Source of the DNA: Rebecca billardiae RCC1528
Taxonomy: Eukaryota; Haptophyta
Assembly: GCA_965240325.2 (NCBI GenBank)
Contig: OZ251229.1
Span: 682,001-746,000 of the forward strand
DNA length: 64,000 bases
Direction: 5' to 3'
The notes beneath the pieces are model-generated. The model worked only from the letters and a program-made list of their open reading frames with translations, made no database searches and was not told the origin of the DNA. The number at the start of each line of letters is the position of its first letter. The first letter of the stretch is position 1. Made by a program: the position numbers and the translations under genes. Below, piece after piece: positions 36,506-43,196 of this stretch.

Positions 36506-37150
36506 ATGATGCGAGCCGTACCCACTGTATCGACCGCCGAAGGCAAAGCGCGCGTCGCGAAAGCGGCCTGGGACGCCGGCGCTACGCTCGCCCGAGATCG
36601 CAAGTTCCTCATCGAGGCAAGCTATATGAGCAAGGCGGCAGCCCGACCGCACCTAGCCAAGCGCGGGTACCGACTTGATGAGCGCCTGTCGGATGAAGCG
36701 GACAAAGTAGCCGTGCACATCGCGAGCGGTCGGCCCGTCGTACTTTTCCGAGGCTCGGCGTCATTCGCCGACTGGGCCGTGTCGGACGTCCTGATCGCGC
36801 TGGGATTGAGCGCCAAGGACCCACGCCACGCGCGCGCGCGCAAGCTGGTGGAGATCGTCAAGCGCAAATACGGCCAGCCCGCCGCTGCGGTGGGGCACTC
36901 TCTGGGTGGACACCTCGCGGAAGAAAGCGGCGCCTCGCAGATTCACACGTCACAAAAAGCGGCCGGTCTAAAAGATATCGGAAAGGCTTTGCCGAAAAGC
37001 CAATTCGATACCCGCTCGCCGGGTGATATAGTGAGTGCGCTGTCGGTTACGCAGCGCGGTGGGCGCCGGCAGACCCTCGGGCGTGCCAGCTTTGTGGACG
37101 CTCTACAGAGCCCAGCGTTGTTTGCCTTGAATCAGCACCGCGCTCGGTAA
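36506..37150 (+). CDS. PLV class 3 lipase-like alpha/beta hydrolase
   Basis: 214 residues. The nucleophile elbow GHSLGGH has Ser132. Upstream VVLFRGSASFADWAVSDVLI matches the oxyanion-region segment of class 3 lipases (xFRG....DW..D). Asp in TRSPGDIVSAL fits the acid; a C-terminal His (NQHRAR) could complete the triad but is less certain. Lipases of this class occur in PLVs and other algal viruses and may help membrane passage at entry or exit. No signal peptide. It is codirectional with the fibre-like gene, 41 bp downstream. Either of two adjacent ATGs may start it. Confidence 0.75.
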   Translation: MMRAVPTVSTAEGKARVAKAAWDAGATLARDRKFLIEASYMSKAAARPHLAKRGYRLDERLSDEADKVAVHIASGRPVVLFRGSASFADWAVSDVLIALGLSAKDPRHARARKLVEIVKRKYGQPAAAVGHSLGGHLAEESGASQIHTSQKAAGLKDIGKALPKSQFDTRSPGDIVSALSVTQRGGRRQTLGRASFVDALQSPALFALNQHRAR

Positions 37151-37218
37151 TCCGCGCTCGGTAATTCTTAGCGCTCGGTAATCCGCGCTCGGTAATTCGC
37201 GCTTGGTAATTCTTAGCG
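37141..37218. repeat. Short tandem repeat between convergent viral genes
   Basis: About six copies of a unit CGCGCTCGGTAAT(T/C)C, two of them carrying an added TTAG, between the lipase gene and the basic-protein gene. Being at a convergent gene end it may mark transcript 3' ends, or be a recombination hot spot. Confidence 0.8.
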
Positions 37219-37506
37219 CAAGTAACGATCCGCCCGGCTGGCGGCCGCGTCCGCGCGTCCGGCGATCTGACGCCCGCGATTCACCGCTCGCCGCGCGGCT
37301 CCAGTGTAGGGGCTGGCGACGTCGCCGAGGCCCTCCGTGCGATCGATTTCATTCAAAAATTGGTTTACGTCGCCGCCGATTTTGTCAACGCACGGCTTCA
37401 GGTGGTGCGCCGCCGAGCTGATGGGGCGGCCGAGTCGACGCGCTGTGTTTGCCAGCCCGCCGAGCCGACCGCGAATGCCTCGCGTGAGTCTGCCGAGAAA
37501 TGACAT
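37213..37506 (-). CDS. PLV small basic protein
   Basis: 97 residues, strongly basic and Gly/Ala-rich (RLTRGIRGRLGGLANTARRL at the start, RRAVNRGRQIAGRADAAASR near the end). It is the first gene downstream of the major capsid gene on the same strand. A DNA-condensing or minor virion protein would fit, as adenovirus core proteins are also small and basic, but there is no direct homology evidence. Confidence 0.65.
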   Translation of the reverse strand: MSFLGRLTRGIRGRLGGLANTARRLGRPISSAAHHLKPCVDKIGGDVNQFLNEIDRTEGLGDVASPYTGAARRAVNRGRQIAGRADAAASRADRYLR

Positions 37507-37538
37507 ATCGGTGTATAATTATCATATTTTTTTATTTT

Positions 37539-38852
37539 TTACACGGCGAACTGGAGCTGGTTCTGCGCGACCTCCATCATGACGTCGTGCAGCGCCCAGG
37601 CATGCCACGTAAACGCAGCTGGGTGGTTGCTGTCGGCCTCGAAAATGGCGTGCTCCGTGTCCAGACGGCGACCGTCGAAGAGAATGTCGGACTGCGAGAA
37701 TGCCGACGTATTGAATGCGATGGCAAAAGCTGAGTTCGCGAAGCGCGCGCCATTCACCTTGGAGGCGTAGTCGGCGACGCCAAGCGCGTTGAACGCCCGC
37801 ACGAGCTCCGCGCGCGTCTCGGCAGCGCCATTCGTCGCGCTGACCGGCTGGTCTGGCACGAGCGTCGAGCCAATGCGCAGCTGCCACTTGGAGATGGCCG
37901 CGCGAGTGCGCAGCGTGACATCGCCCGCGTAAGCATTGCTGTTCGCATCCGGATAGGCGGCGATGATAATCGTGTTGACGCTCGCGAGGCGGAAGGGCAG
38001 CTGCCAGCTCGTCGCAGTGTTGGGCGATACGGAGTGCTGCGCGTGGAGGTAGCTCATCGACGGAACGTAGAGGTGGTCGAGGCTGCGCGCAATCTTGGTG
38101 TAGGCCGAATCCGAGAGCAGCACCGTGCCCAGCTGCATCTTGACGTCCTGGATCGATGGCATAGCCCCGGGATCAATCGTGTAGATACCCCAGTCCTTCG
38201 TCTGCGCGAGGTGAATGTCCACGCGGAGGCCTTGGTGCAGCTCGGAGATGGGGATGGCCTTGCCGCAGAGCGCGCCGAACACGTACACAAGCGGGAGGCA
38301 CACCGTGAGCAAGCCGCCATTCGCGATGACCGCACCCTTGGGCACGTTGAGAGCATTGTTGATCGTCGCCTGCGACAGAGTCGCGGCGGTGACATCATAA
38401 TCGGCGCTACCGAGCATCGAGGCAGTGGAGAAGCACGACGAAGGCCCCGACTGGAAATCCAGCAGGAGATTGTGCAGTAGGCCCGCCTTGCCCGCCGAGG
38501 CAATCATCTGAGAGCCGTGATAGGCGTCGATGCGCTCGATGAGGCTGTAAGCGCTCTGCGAGAGAGTCAGAGAGGTGCCAGAGGTGTTGTTAATCGTGAA
38601 TTGAACGACGCTCTGGCTGGGATCCATCATAGCGCCTGGTGTGCCCGTAGGCAGATCGAACTGCACCACCTGCCCCGGAGAGAATGACGACGCCGGTCCG
38701 GCATAGACGGTCGTGCGTTTGTACGTAGCACCGACGGCCACGGGCTTGGGGTTCGCAAAATCGTAATACATCGGTGCCGTCTCCTCCTGCTCAAGCACCA
38801 TCGCCTCGTCCGCGCGAATGTCGTTCTTCATGTACCGCCCGGCGTACGCCAT
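37539..38852 (-). CDS. PLV major capsid protein (double jelly-roll type)
   Basis: 437 residues, no membrane segment, beta-rich throughout. It has the look of PLV capsid proteins: a short N-terminal arm, a first barrel (VVQFDLPTGTPGAMMDPSQS, VQFTINNTSGTSLTLSQS), a central helix region (ELHQGLRVDIHLAQ) and a second barrel (WQLPFRLASVNTIIIAAYPD, KWQLRIGSTLVPDQPV). The C-terminus WHAWALHDVMMEVAQNQLQF is also typical. Its place next to the penton candidate and near the packaging ATPase supports the call. The start ATG is in ATAAATGG, like other structural genes of the element. Sequence identity to known capsids was not measured. Confidence 0.8.
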   Translation of the reverse strand: MAYAGRYMKNDIRADEAMVLEQEETAPMYYDFANPKPVAVGATYKRTTVYAGPASSFSPGQVVQFDLPTGTPGAMMDPSQSVVQFTINNTSGTSLTLSQSAYSLIERIDAYHGSQMIASAGKAGLLHNLLLDFQSGPSSCFSTASMLGSADYDVTAATLSQATINNALNVPKGAVIANGGLLTVCLPLVYVFGALCGKAIPISELHQGLRVDIHLAQTKDWGIYTIDPGAMPSIQDVKMQLGTVLLSDSAYTKIARSLDHLYVPSMSYLHAQHSVSPNTATSWQLPFRLASVNTIIIAAYPDANSNAYAGDVTLRTRAAISKWQLRIGSTLVPDQPVSATNGAAETRAELVRAFNALGVADYASKVNGARFANSAFAIAFNTSAFSQSDILFDGRRLDTEHAIFEADSNHPAAFTWHAWALHDVMMEVAQNQLQFAV

Positions 38853-38889
38853 TTATGTGTGTGTGTTTGGCTCCGACATTTTTTTTTTT

Positions 38890-39651
38890 TTACACAACGA
38901 CAAATTTGAGTACGACCGAGATTTCGGCGCCGTTGAGATCCACTTCAGCCATCGTCTCAGAGTCGAGGAGGCGCAGATCGAGATTTTGCACTGAGCGGCG
39001 GTTCGTCTCGAGGAGGTCGTCTGTTTGGCTCTGGTAAGCGAGGACTTGGCCGAAAGCGACCGTATTTTGGATGGTGACGAGGATATTGCTCGTCGAGCCT
39101 GAGCTCAAGGTCGAGTCGCGCGACTTTACGTCGAGGCCTTCGCACACGAGGTGGTAGCCGCGCGGAATCAGATCGACCACGGCAGGCGCCTCGATGCTCC
39201 CAGTCGCTGGCACGATGAGATCCGACTGCGCTAGACCCAAGACGCGCGTCGCAGTGGATGAGCCCTTGATCGTGATTGGGTTGGCGCTCGAATTGGCAAA
39301 CGTGAATTTACCGCGCGACGAATCAAAGGTCACCGTGAGCGTGGCGTTGACCGGCGAGCCCGCAAAGAGCGTGTCCAGCGCGGTGGCGAGCGAAGTGGCT
39401 GTGTAATTCTTGGGTGGGATCGTCATAGTGGTGTCGCCCCAATTCCCGGCGAGACCAATCGCGCCGTTGGAGCCGTCGACCGCATAACGGCACGACGGGA
39501 AGCTTACCGACTCGACGGCGACGAGAATGCTCTCATCGTGGGTGGCCATGATCGGATGACTCAGCGTAAAGTCAGCGGCGCTCGTCATCGTCCGTCCCAG
39601 CGGGAAGCGGTCCGCCTGAGCCGTGTGCAGGTGAAGCCGGTGAGTCGTCAT
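38890..39651 (-). CDS. PLV minor capsid / penton candidate
   Basis: 253 residues starting at MTTHRLHLHTAQADRFPLG; reading upstream of this Met runs across another gene, so I reject a longer form. Beta-rich with Ser/Thr/Asn-rich strands (TMTIPPKNYTATSLATALDT, ATLTVTFDSSRGKFTFANSS), ending in DLNGAEISVVLKFVVV. Single jelly-roll penton proteins of PLVs and virophages have this size, and the gene sits directly upstream of the capsid gene on the same strand with a 37-bp gap. The PPKNYTATSLATAL block resembles a helix seen in minor capsid proteins of this group, from memory. Confidence 0.65.
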   Translation of the reverse strand: MTTHRLHLHTAQADRFPLGRTMTSAADFTLSHPIMATHDESILVAVESVSFPSCRYAVDGSNGAIGLAGNWGDTTMTIPPKNYTATSLATALDTLFAGSPVNATLTVTFDSSRGKFTFANSSANPITIKGSSTATRVLGLAQSDLIVPATGSIEAPAVVDLIPRGYHLVCEGLDVKSRDSTLSSGSTSNILVTIQNTVAFGQVLAYQSQTDDLLETNRRSVQNLDLRLLDSETMAEVDLNGAEISVVLKFVVV

Positions 39652-39793
39652 TGACAGGGGCGGAGATATTTGGGGCGACGATTGGGTCGATGATTGCGTC
39701 GATGATCTCATCGTCCAAGCCAGGACCCATCCGCTTGCGCGCGATGAATCTGGCGGCCGCCTCCCACGAAAAATCAAACATGGCGGGGTCCAT
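39572..39793 (-). CDS. PLV small acidic protein overlapping the penton start
   Basis: 73 residues: MDPAMFDFSWEAAARFIARK with a helical basic start, then an acidic, Pro/Ala-rich end (DDEIIDAIIDPIVAP). Its last 80 bp overlap the penton candidate in another frame. The start lies in AAAAATGG, 46 bp from the divergent gene at 39840. Small acidic proteins before the penton gene are common in PLV layouts; the function is unknown. Confidence 0.6.
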   Translation of the reverse strand: MDPAMFDFSWEAAARFIARKRMGPGLDDEIIDAIIDPIVAPNISAPVNDDSPASPAHGSGGPLPAGTDDDERR

Positions 39794-39839
39794 TTTTCGA
39801 TCAAAATGGAGTGTCTATTATCTCTAGAACAGATATAAA
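39794..39839. promoter_or_regulatory. Bidirectional viral promoter
   Basis: 46 bp between divergent genes 39572-39793 and 39840-40262. It contains CTCTAGAACAGATATAAA directly before the rightward ATG, and an AT-rich stretch before the leftward ATG. TCTAGAA followed by an A-rich tract abutting the ATG also occurs before the ATPase gene (about 40258-40280). Confidence 0.55.
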
Positions 39840-40262
39840 ATGGACGAGGCACCGCCGCCGCCGCCAGCGCTCGCCGTGCCGATCAAGCAGCCCAAAGCAC
39901 GCACGGCAGCGCAGATCAAAACCACCGAGGTGATGCGCTTGGCCAAGCTGCGAAACACGTACACCGAGTACGCCCAGCGGTACGCCAATCTCGCGACCCA
40001 AGAGCAAGCCAAAATCGACGAGTTGAACGCTACTGTGCCAGTGCCAGAGCCCCCGCCAATCAAGCGCATGACCCCGCCGCCGCCGCCGAAGGAGCCCGAC
40101 GAGGACACGCTGGTGCTCGAAGACGACCAGCCAATCGAGTCTACGCGAGCGCCACCACCACCGCGGGCGCCGTCGCGACCGCCGTCGCGACCGCCGCCGA
40201 GGGCACCACCGAGTGCGCCGCCGAGTGCGGCACCGCCGCAAAGAAAACTGAGGTACATCTAG
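39840..40262 (+). CDS. PLV proline-rich protein with coiled coil
   Basis: 140 residues. Residues about 20-60 form a charged helix (QIKTTEVMRLAKLRNTYTEY). The rest is mostly Pro/Ala/Arg (PPPRAPSRPPSRPPPRAPPS). A low-complexity tail with a helical head suggests a scaffold or linker. It is followed after 15 bp by the packaging ATPase on the same strand. Confidence 0.65.
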   Translation: MDEAPPPPPALAVPIKQPKARTAAQIKTTEVMRLAKLRNTYTEYAQRYANLATQEQAKIDELNATVPVPEPPPIKRMTPPPPPKEPDEDTLVLEDDQPIESTRAPPPPRAPSRPPSRPPPRAPPSAPPSAAPPQRKLRYI

Positions 40263-40277
40263 AAAGCTCTATCTAAA

Positions 40278-40982
40278 ATGCAGATTGCCGAAGAGGCAAA
40301 TCAAGTCGATCTGAGACTGCCGCGCATCACAGCGGACAAGCCATTAAAGGTGGGTCTACCCGAGCCACTGCCCAACTTGACCTTCCACTGGGGCGTGTTT
40401 GGCCCCCCACGCAGTGGCAAGTCGAGTCAGGTGGCGGGCTTGATCACTGGCCCCTACCGAGGCGTTTTTGGAAATGTTATCTGGTGTGCACCGCAGACAT
40501 CCATGGACTCGTTCGCCAAATCGCCGCTGCGCGACTTGGAATTTGTGTACAACGAATTTCATGGCGCGGTCCTAGACGAAATCATCGACATCGCCGAGGA
40601 GAATGCCGCCGGCGGTCGTCCAACGCTGCTGGTGATTGACGATTTCGCGGCCAGCCTGCGCGACGCAAACCTGCAAAAGGCCTACGCCAAGATGGTGCAG
40701 AATCGACGGCACATCCGGCTTTCAATCATTGTGATCGCGCAAGGCTATATGAGCGTGCCGCTGAATGTGCGCAAGCTTTTTTCAAATATTACCATGTTTC
40801 GGCCGAACAATTCCCGCGAGCTCACCGCGCTGCACTCCGAGCTTATCCCCATGTCAAAGGTGGACTTTATGGGCGTCTATCACTACATATTCGGAAATGA
40901 GCGTCCGCACACGTTCATGTTCATGGACGTTGATGGTGGCATTTTATATCGAGAGTGGAATCGGTTGCGTATTAAAAATTAA
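40278..40982 (+). CDS. PLV DNA-packaging ATPase (FtsK/HerA, A32-like)
   Basis: 234 residues. Walker A GPPRSGKS at residues 42-49, Walker B TLLVIDDF at 116-123, and a downstream sensor-like segment (LSIIVIAQGYMSV) as in A32 packaging ATPases of polintons, virophages and NCLDVs. It pumps genome DNA into preformed capsids. The start ATG is in TCTAAAATG, preceded by TCTAGAA. Length and gene position next to the structural block fit the family. All key residues are present. Confidence 0.92.
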   Translation: MQIAEEANQVDLRLPRITADKPLKVGLPEPLPNLTFHWGVFGPPRSGKSSQVAGLITGPYRGVFGNVIWCAPQTSMDSFAKSPLRDLEFVYNEFHGAVLDEIIDIAEENAAGGRPTLLVIDDFAASLRDANLQKAYAKMVQNRRHIRLSIIVIAQGYMSVPLNVRKLFSNITMFRPNNSRELTALHSELIPMSKVDFMGVYHYIFGNERPHTFMFMDVDGGILYREWNRLRIKN

Positions 40983-40999
40983 TCCGTGCTAGCAATAAC

Positions 41000-41779
41000 A
41001 TGGCGACTGCAGTCCATCACCACACATTCCGCGATACGGTGCCAGCGCGAGTGACTCACTTCACGCTGAACGGCACGCCGTATGCCGGCGCCATGCACCA
41101 CCGTGGCAAGAAAGACGGCTGGTGGTCAGGCTTGCATCCAGGCCCAAGCTCGCGCAAGCTCGCTCACCACAAGAAGCCCATGATATTACCCGCGCTGGTC
41201 ACGATCGCCAGGCGAGGCCCGCCTACCAAGACCAAGACCAGCTTTGGGCGCGTCGCCCCCGGCGTGTACGACCTCGGCCAGTTCACGACGGATGAGGGCC
41301 ACTACGATGCGAAGCACCTAAAATTCCCGCAACGCGATGCCAGCGGTCAGCCAATCTCGCGGCTGGTGGTGCGCTCTCAGCCGGCGCCTACTATGACGAG
41401 CTCTGACTCCGCCAATCGTCCTGCGGGGAGACCCGCGGCGGCGCCCCCAAGACCCATACCTGCGGTGCCAATGAATCCCGCACTCGCTACGCCCATGAAT
41501 CCAGTACTCGCAATGCCCACATCTACTGGAGCAAGTCGATCGTCGACTACGTCGCGTGTTGACGCTGAGCTACCCATGTTCCGCGACGAAACTCGGACTA
41601 GCGACAGATATACAGCTCAAACTCGCCTTGATGTATTCTTTAAGCGCTTCTTAGAAAAAGCCATTGAGAACGGCTGGAGTACCGAAGAGTTTCATAGAAC
41701 GCTGGCCTCTCACCTGAAGATACAACTGCCTCTTTTGAGGGAGATCCTGGATGACAAAGCTGTTTCTTTCAAAGTCTGA
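41000..41779 (+). CDS. PLV hypothetical protein
   Basis: 259 residues, no membrane segment. The N-terminal half is His/Lys-rich (HHTFRDTVPARVTHFTLNG, HHKKPMILPALVTIARRGPP). The centre is Pro/Ala/Met-rich with a repeated motif (PMNPALATPMNPVLAMPT). The C-terminal ~60 residues form helices (RLDVFFKRFLEKAIENGWST). It follows the ATPase by 17 bp and overlaps the next gene by 29 bp. I know no homologue; a virion-associated role is only suggested by position. Confidence 0.65.
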   Translation: MATAVHHHTFRDTVPARVTHFTLNGTPYAGAMHHRGKKDGWWSGLHPGPSSRKLAHHKKPMILPALVTIARRGPPTKTKTSFGRVAPGVYDLGQFTTDEGHYDAKHLKFPQRDASGQPISRLVVRSQPAPTMTSSDSANRPAGRPAAAPPRPIPAVPMNPALATPMNPVLAMPTSTGASRSSTTSRVDAELPMFRDETRTSDRYTAQTRLDVFFKRFLEKAIENGWSTEEFHRTLASHLKIQLPLLREILDDKAVSFKV

Positions 41780-41936
41780 CGGGGGGCTTCGTGGTCTACT
41801 TAACCAAATCTTAGTCGCTGTTATGTGGTGTGCTCTGCTGTTTGCGCTTGTAGCCGGAACCAGCATTGGCCAGTTCATTTGGATTGCGTTCTTGATGCCT
41901 GCTCCTAAGGCGATACCGCTAAAGAAGCCTTCTTAG
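41751..41936 (+). CDS. PLV small single-span membrane protein
   Basis: 61 residues with one transmembrane helix (ILVAVMWCALLFALVAGT, extending through GQFIWIAFLM) and a Lys-rich end. It overlaps the preceding gene, and its stop overlaps that of the convergent gene at 41933. Small membrane proteins are a regular part of PLV and virophage gene sets and may sit in an internal membrane or act in release. Confidence 0.6.
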   Translation: MTKLFLSKSDGGLRGLLNQILVAVMWCALLFALVAGTSIGQFIWIAFLMPAPKAIPLKKPS

Positions 41937-42250
41937 CGGAAGTGGTACACGATTACCTTGCCCTTGATGGCCATGCCGCGCACCGCATCGGCTACCTCGA
42001 ACACAGGCGTATCGTACAGTTTGATGTAGGCCTCAGCATCGAGCAGCTCGATGTCGATGAGATCAAAGGTGCGAGTGCGCTGGAGGCGCTTGCTCAGGTA
42101 GCCGTCGCGAAGCGTGATGGTCGTCTTGGTCTTCTTGTTGCGCAGGTCGCTCAGGTACTTACCCGATGGCTTGCGCACCTCCGTGCGCCGGCCCTCGTCG
42201 AGCCACGTCGAGCCGCGGTCGAGCGGGAGCGAGACCGTTGGGGTAACCAT
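41933..42250 (-). CDS. PLV small hypothetical protein
   Basis: 105 residues from the ATG at 42250 (a Met 15 codons upstream lies in repeat-derived sequence and is less likely). It reads LPLDRGSTWLDEGRRTEVRK, then TKTTITLRDGYLSKRLQRTR and IELLDAEAYIKLYDTPVFEV, ending GKVIVYHFR. Basic in the middle, beta-like at the end. No family recognised. It is the last gene before the right-end repeats. The GSTWLDE stretch is encoded by a stray copy of the 10-bp terminal repeat unit, so the gene's 5' end has been shaped by the repeats. Confidence 0.55.
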   Translation of the reverse strand: MVTPTVSLPLDRGSTWLDEGRRTEVRKPSGKYLSDLRNKKTKTTITLRDGYLSKRLQRTRTFDLIDIELLDAEAYIKLYDTPVFEVADAVRGMAIKGKVIVYHFR

Positions 42251-42284
42251 CGTGCGGTGCGTGGCTTCGTGGGGCTCCGTGAGC

Positions 42285-42615
42285 GCGCTTTTCACCTAGG
42301 CCGCTTGTCTTTAACTACGAACCGCCACGGGCTTCGTGGGGCTTCGTGGGGCTCTGTGAGGGCGCTTTTTCACCTAGACCGCTTGTCTTTAACTACGAAC
42401 CGCCTTCGTGGGGGCTTCGTGGGGCTTCGTGGGGCTCTGTGAGGGCGCTTTTTCACCTAGACCGCTTGTCTTTAACTACGAACCGCCTTCGTGGGGGCTT
42501 CGTGGGGCTTCGTGGGGCTCTGTGAGGGCGCTTTTTCACCTAGACCGCTTGTCTTTAACTACGAACCGCCTTCGTGGGGGCTTCGTGGGGCTTCGTGGGG
42601 CTCTGTGAGGGCGTC
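42285..42615. repeat. 83-bp tandem repeat, about four copies, near right end of PLV
   Basis: Units contain CACCTAGACCGCTTGTCTTT, then AACTACGAACCGCC and several GGGGCTTCGT runs. The anchor CGCTTG occurs at 42302, 42380, 42463 and 42546, so the last two intervals are exactly 83 bp. The frames through it are repeat artefacts. No matching array exists at the left end. Confidence 0.9.
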
Positions 42616-42839
42616 CGACGAAACCTTAGTGACGCGGCCAGGGCGCAAGTGTTTCGTCGTCAGCCACGAGGGGCCGAGGGAATGCTCAAAAATGAGTTCG
42701 GTACGGTGGGGCTTCGTGGGGCTTCGTGGGGCTTCGTGGGGCGGCTCGGGGCTCGTGGTGGGATGGTGGCTCGTGGGTCGTCGTGGGTCGTCGTGGGTCG
42801 TCGTGGGTCGTGGGCGGGGTGGGGCGGCGGCGGGGTGGC

Positions 42840-43147
42840 GGTGGCGGGGGTCGACGTGGCTCGACGTGGCTCGATGTGGCTCGACGTGGCTCGATGTGGC
42901 TCGACGTGGCTCGATGTGGCTCGACGTGGCTCGACGTGGCTCGACTGAGAACCGGGGATGATGAGTCGTAGGCTCGGGGGAGGGCTGGGGAGGCGGGGTG
43001 GCGGCGGGGTGGCTCGATGTGGTGATGGGTGGCTCGACGTGGCTCGACGTGGCTCGACGTGGCTCGACTGAGAATCAGGGACGAGGGCTGGGGAGGGCTG
43101 GGGAGGCGGGGTGGGGTGGCGGCACCGTATACCCCCACACACCGCTC
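42840..43147. repeat. Right terminal inverted repeat with tandem arrays
   Basis: Reverse-complement counterpart of 26158-27260: arrays of GACGTGGCTC, then CTGAGAATCAGGGACGAGGG, then the G-rich leader and the terminal GGCGGCACCGTATACCCCCA. It is shorter than the left repeat, with fewer tandem blocks. Confidence 0.9.
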
Positions 43148-43196
43148 TTCTCGGCCGACGCGGCTGAAGCGTACGGCGTCTCGTGGCGAGGCGCAG

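Larger units (their letters stand above)
26158..43147 (+). mobile_element. Integrated polinton-like virus (PLV), about 17 kb
   Basis: Bounded by inverted repeats. Left GTGTGTGGGAGTATACGGTG matches the reverse complement of the right end with one mismatch in the first 20 bases, and similarity continues inward for about 100 bp before tandem arrays take over. Sixteen tightly packed, intronless genes lie inside. Hallmarks are a protein-primed PolB, a major capsid protein, a candidate penton protein and an A32-type packaging ATPase. Codon and base use look less GC-biased than the host genes. There is no obvious 5-6 bp target duplication. No integrase, retroviral-type or tyrosine recombinase, helicase or adenain-type protease was recognised. 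All large viral frames are intact, so the copy looks young or under constraint. Confidence 0.9.

Noticed and set aside
38890-39852. 320-codon form of the penton candidate
   Set aside because: The extra 67 residues overlap the small acidic gene and the promoter region in another frame and look non-coding; Met at 39651 gives a better start.
26158-43147. Virophage (Mavirus-like) or classical Polinton/Maverick
   Set aside because: No rve integrase, no adenain-type protease and no virophage helicase; the capsid-gene look and the lipase/LamG cargo fit a PLV better. The distinction rests on motif reading and could change with a phylogeny.
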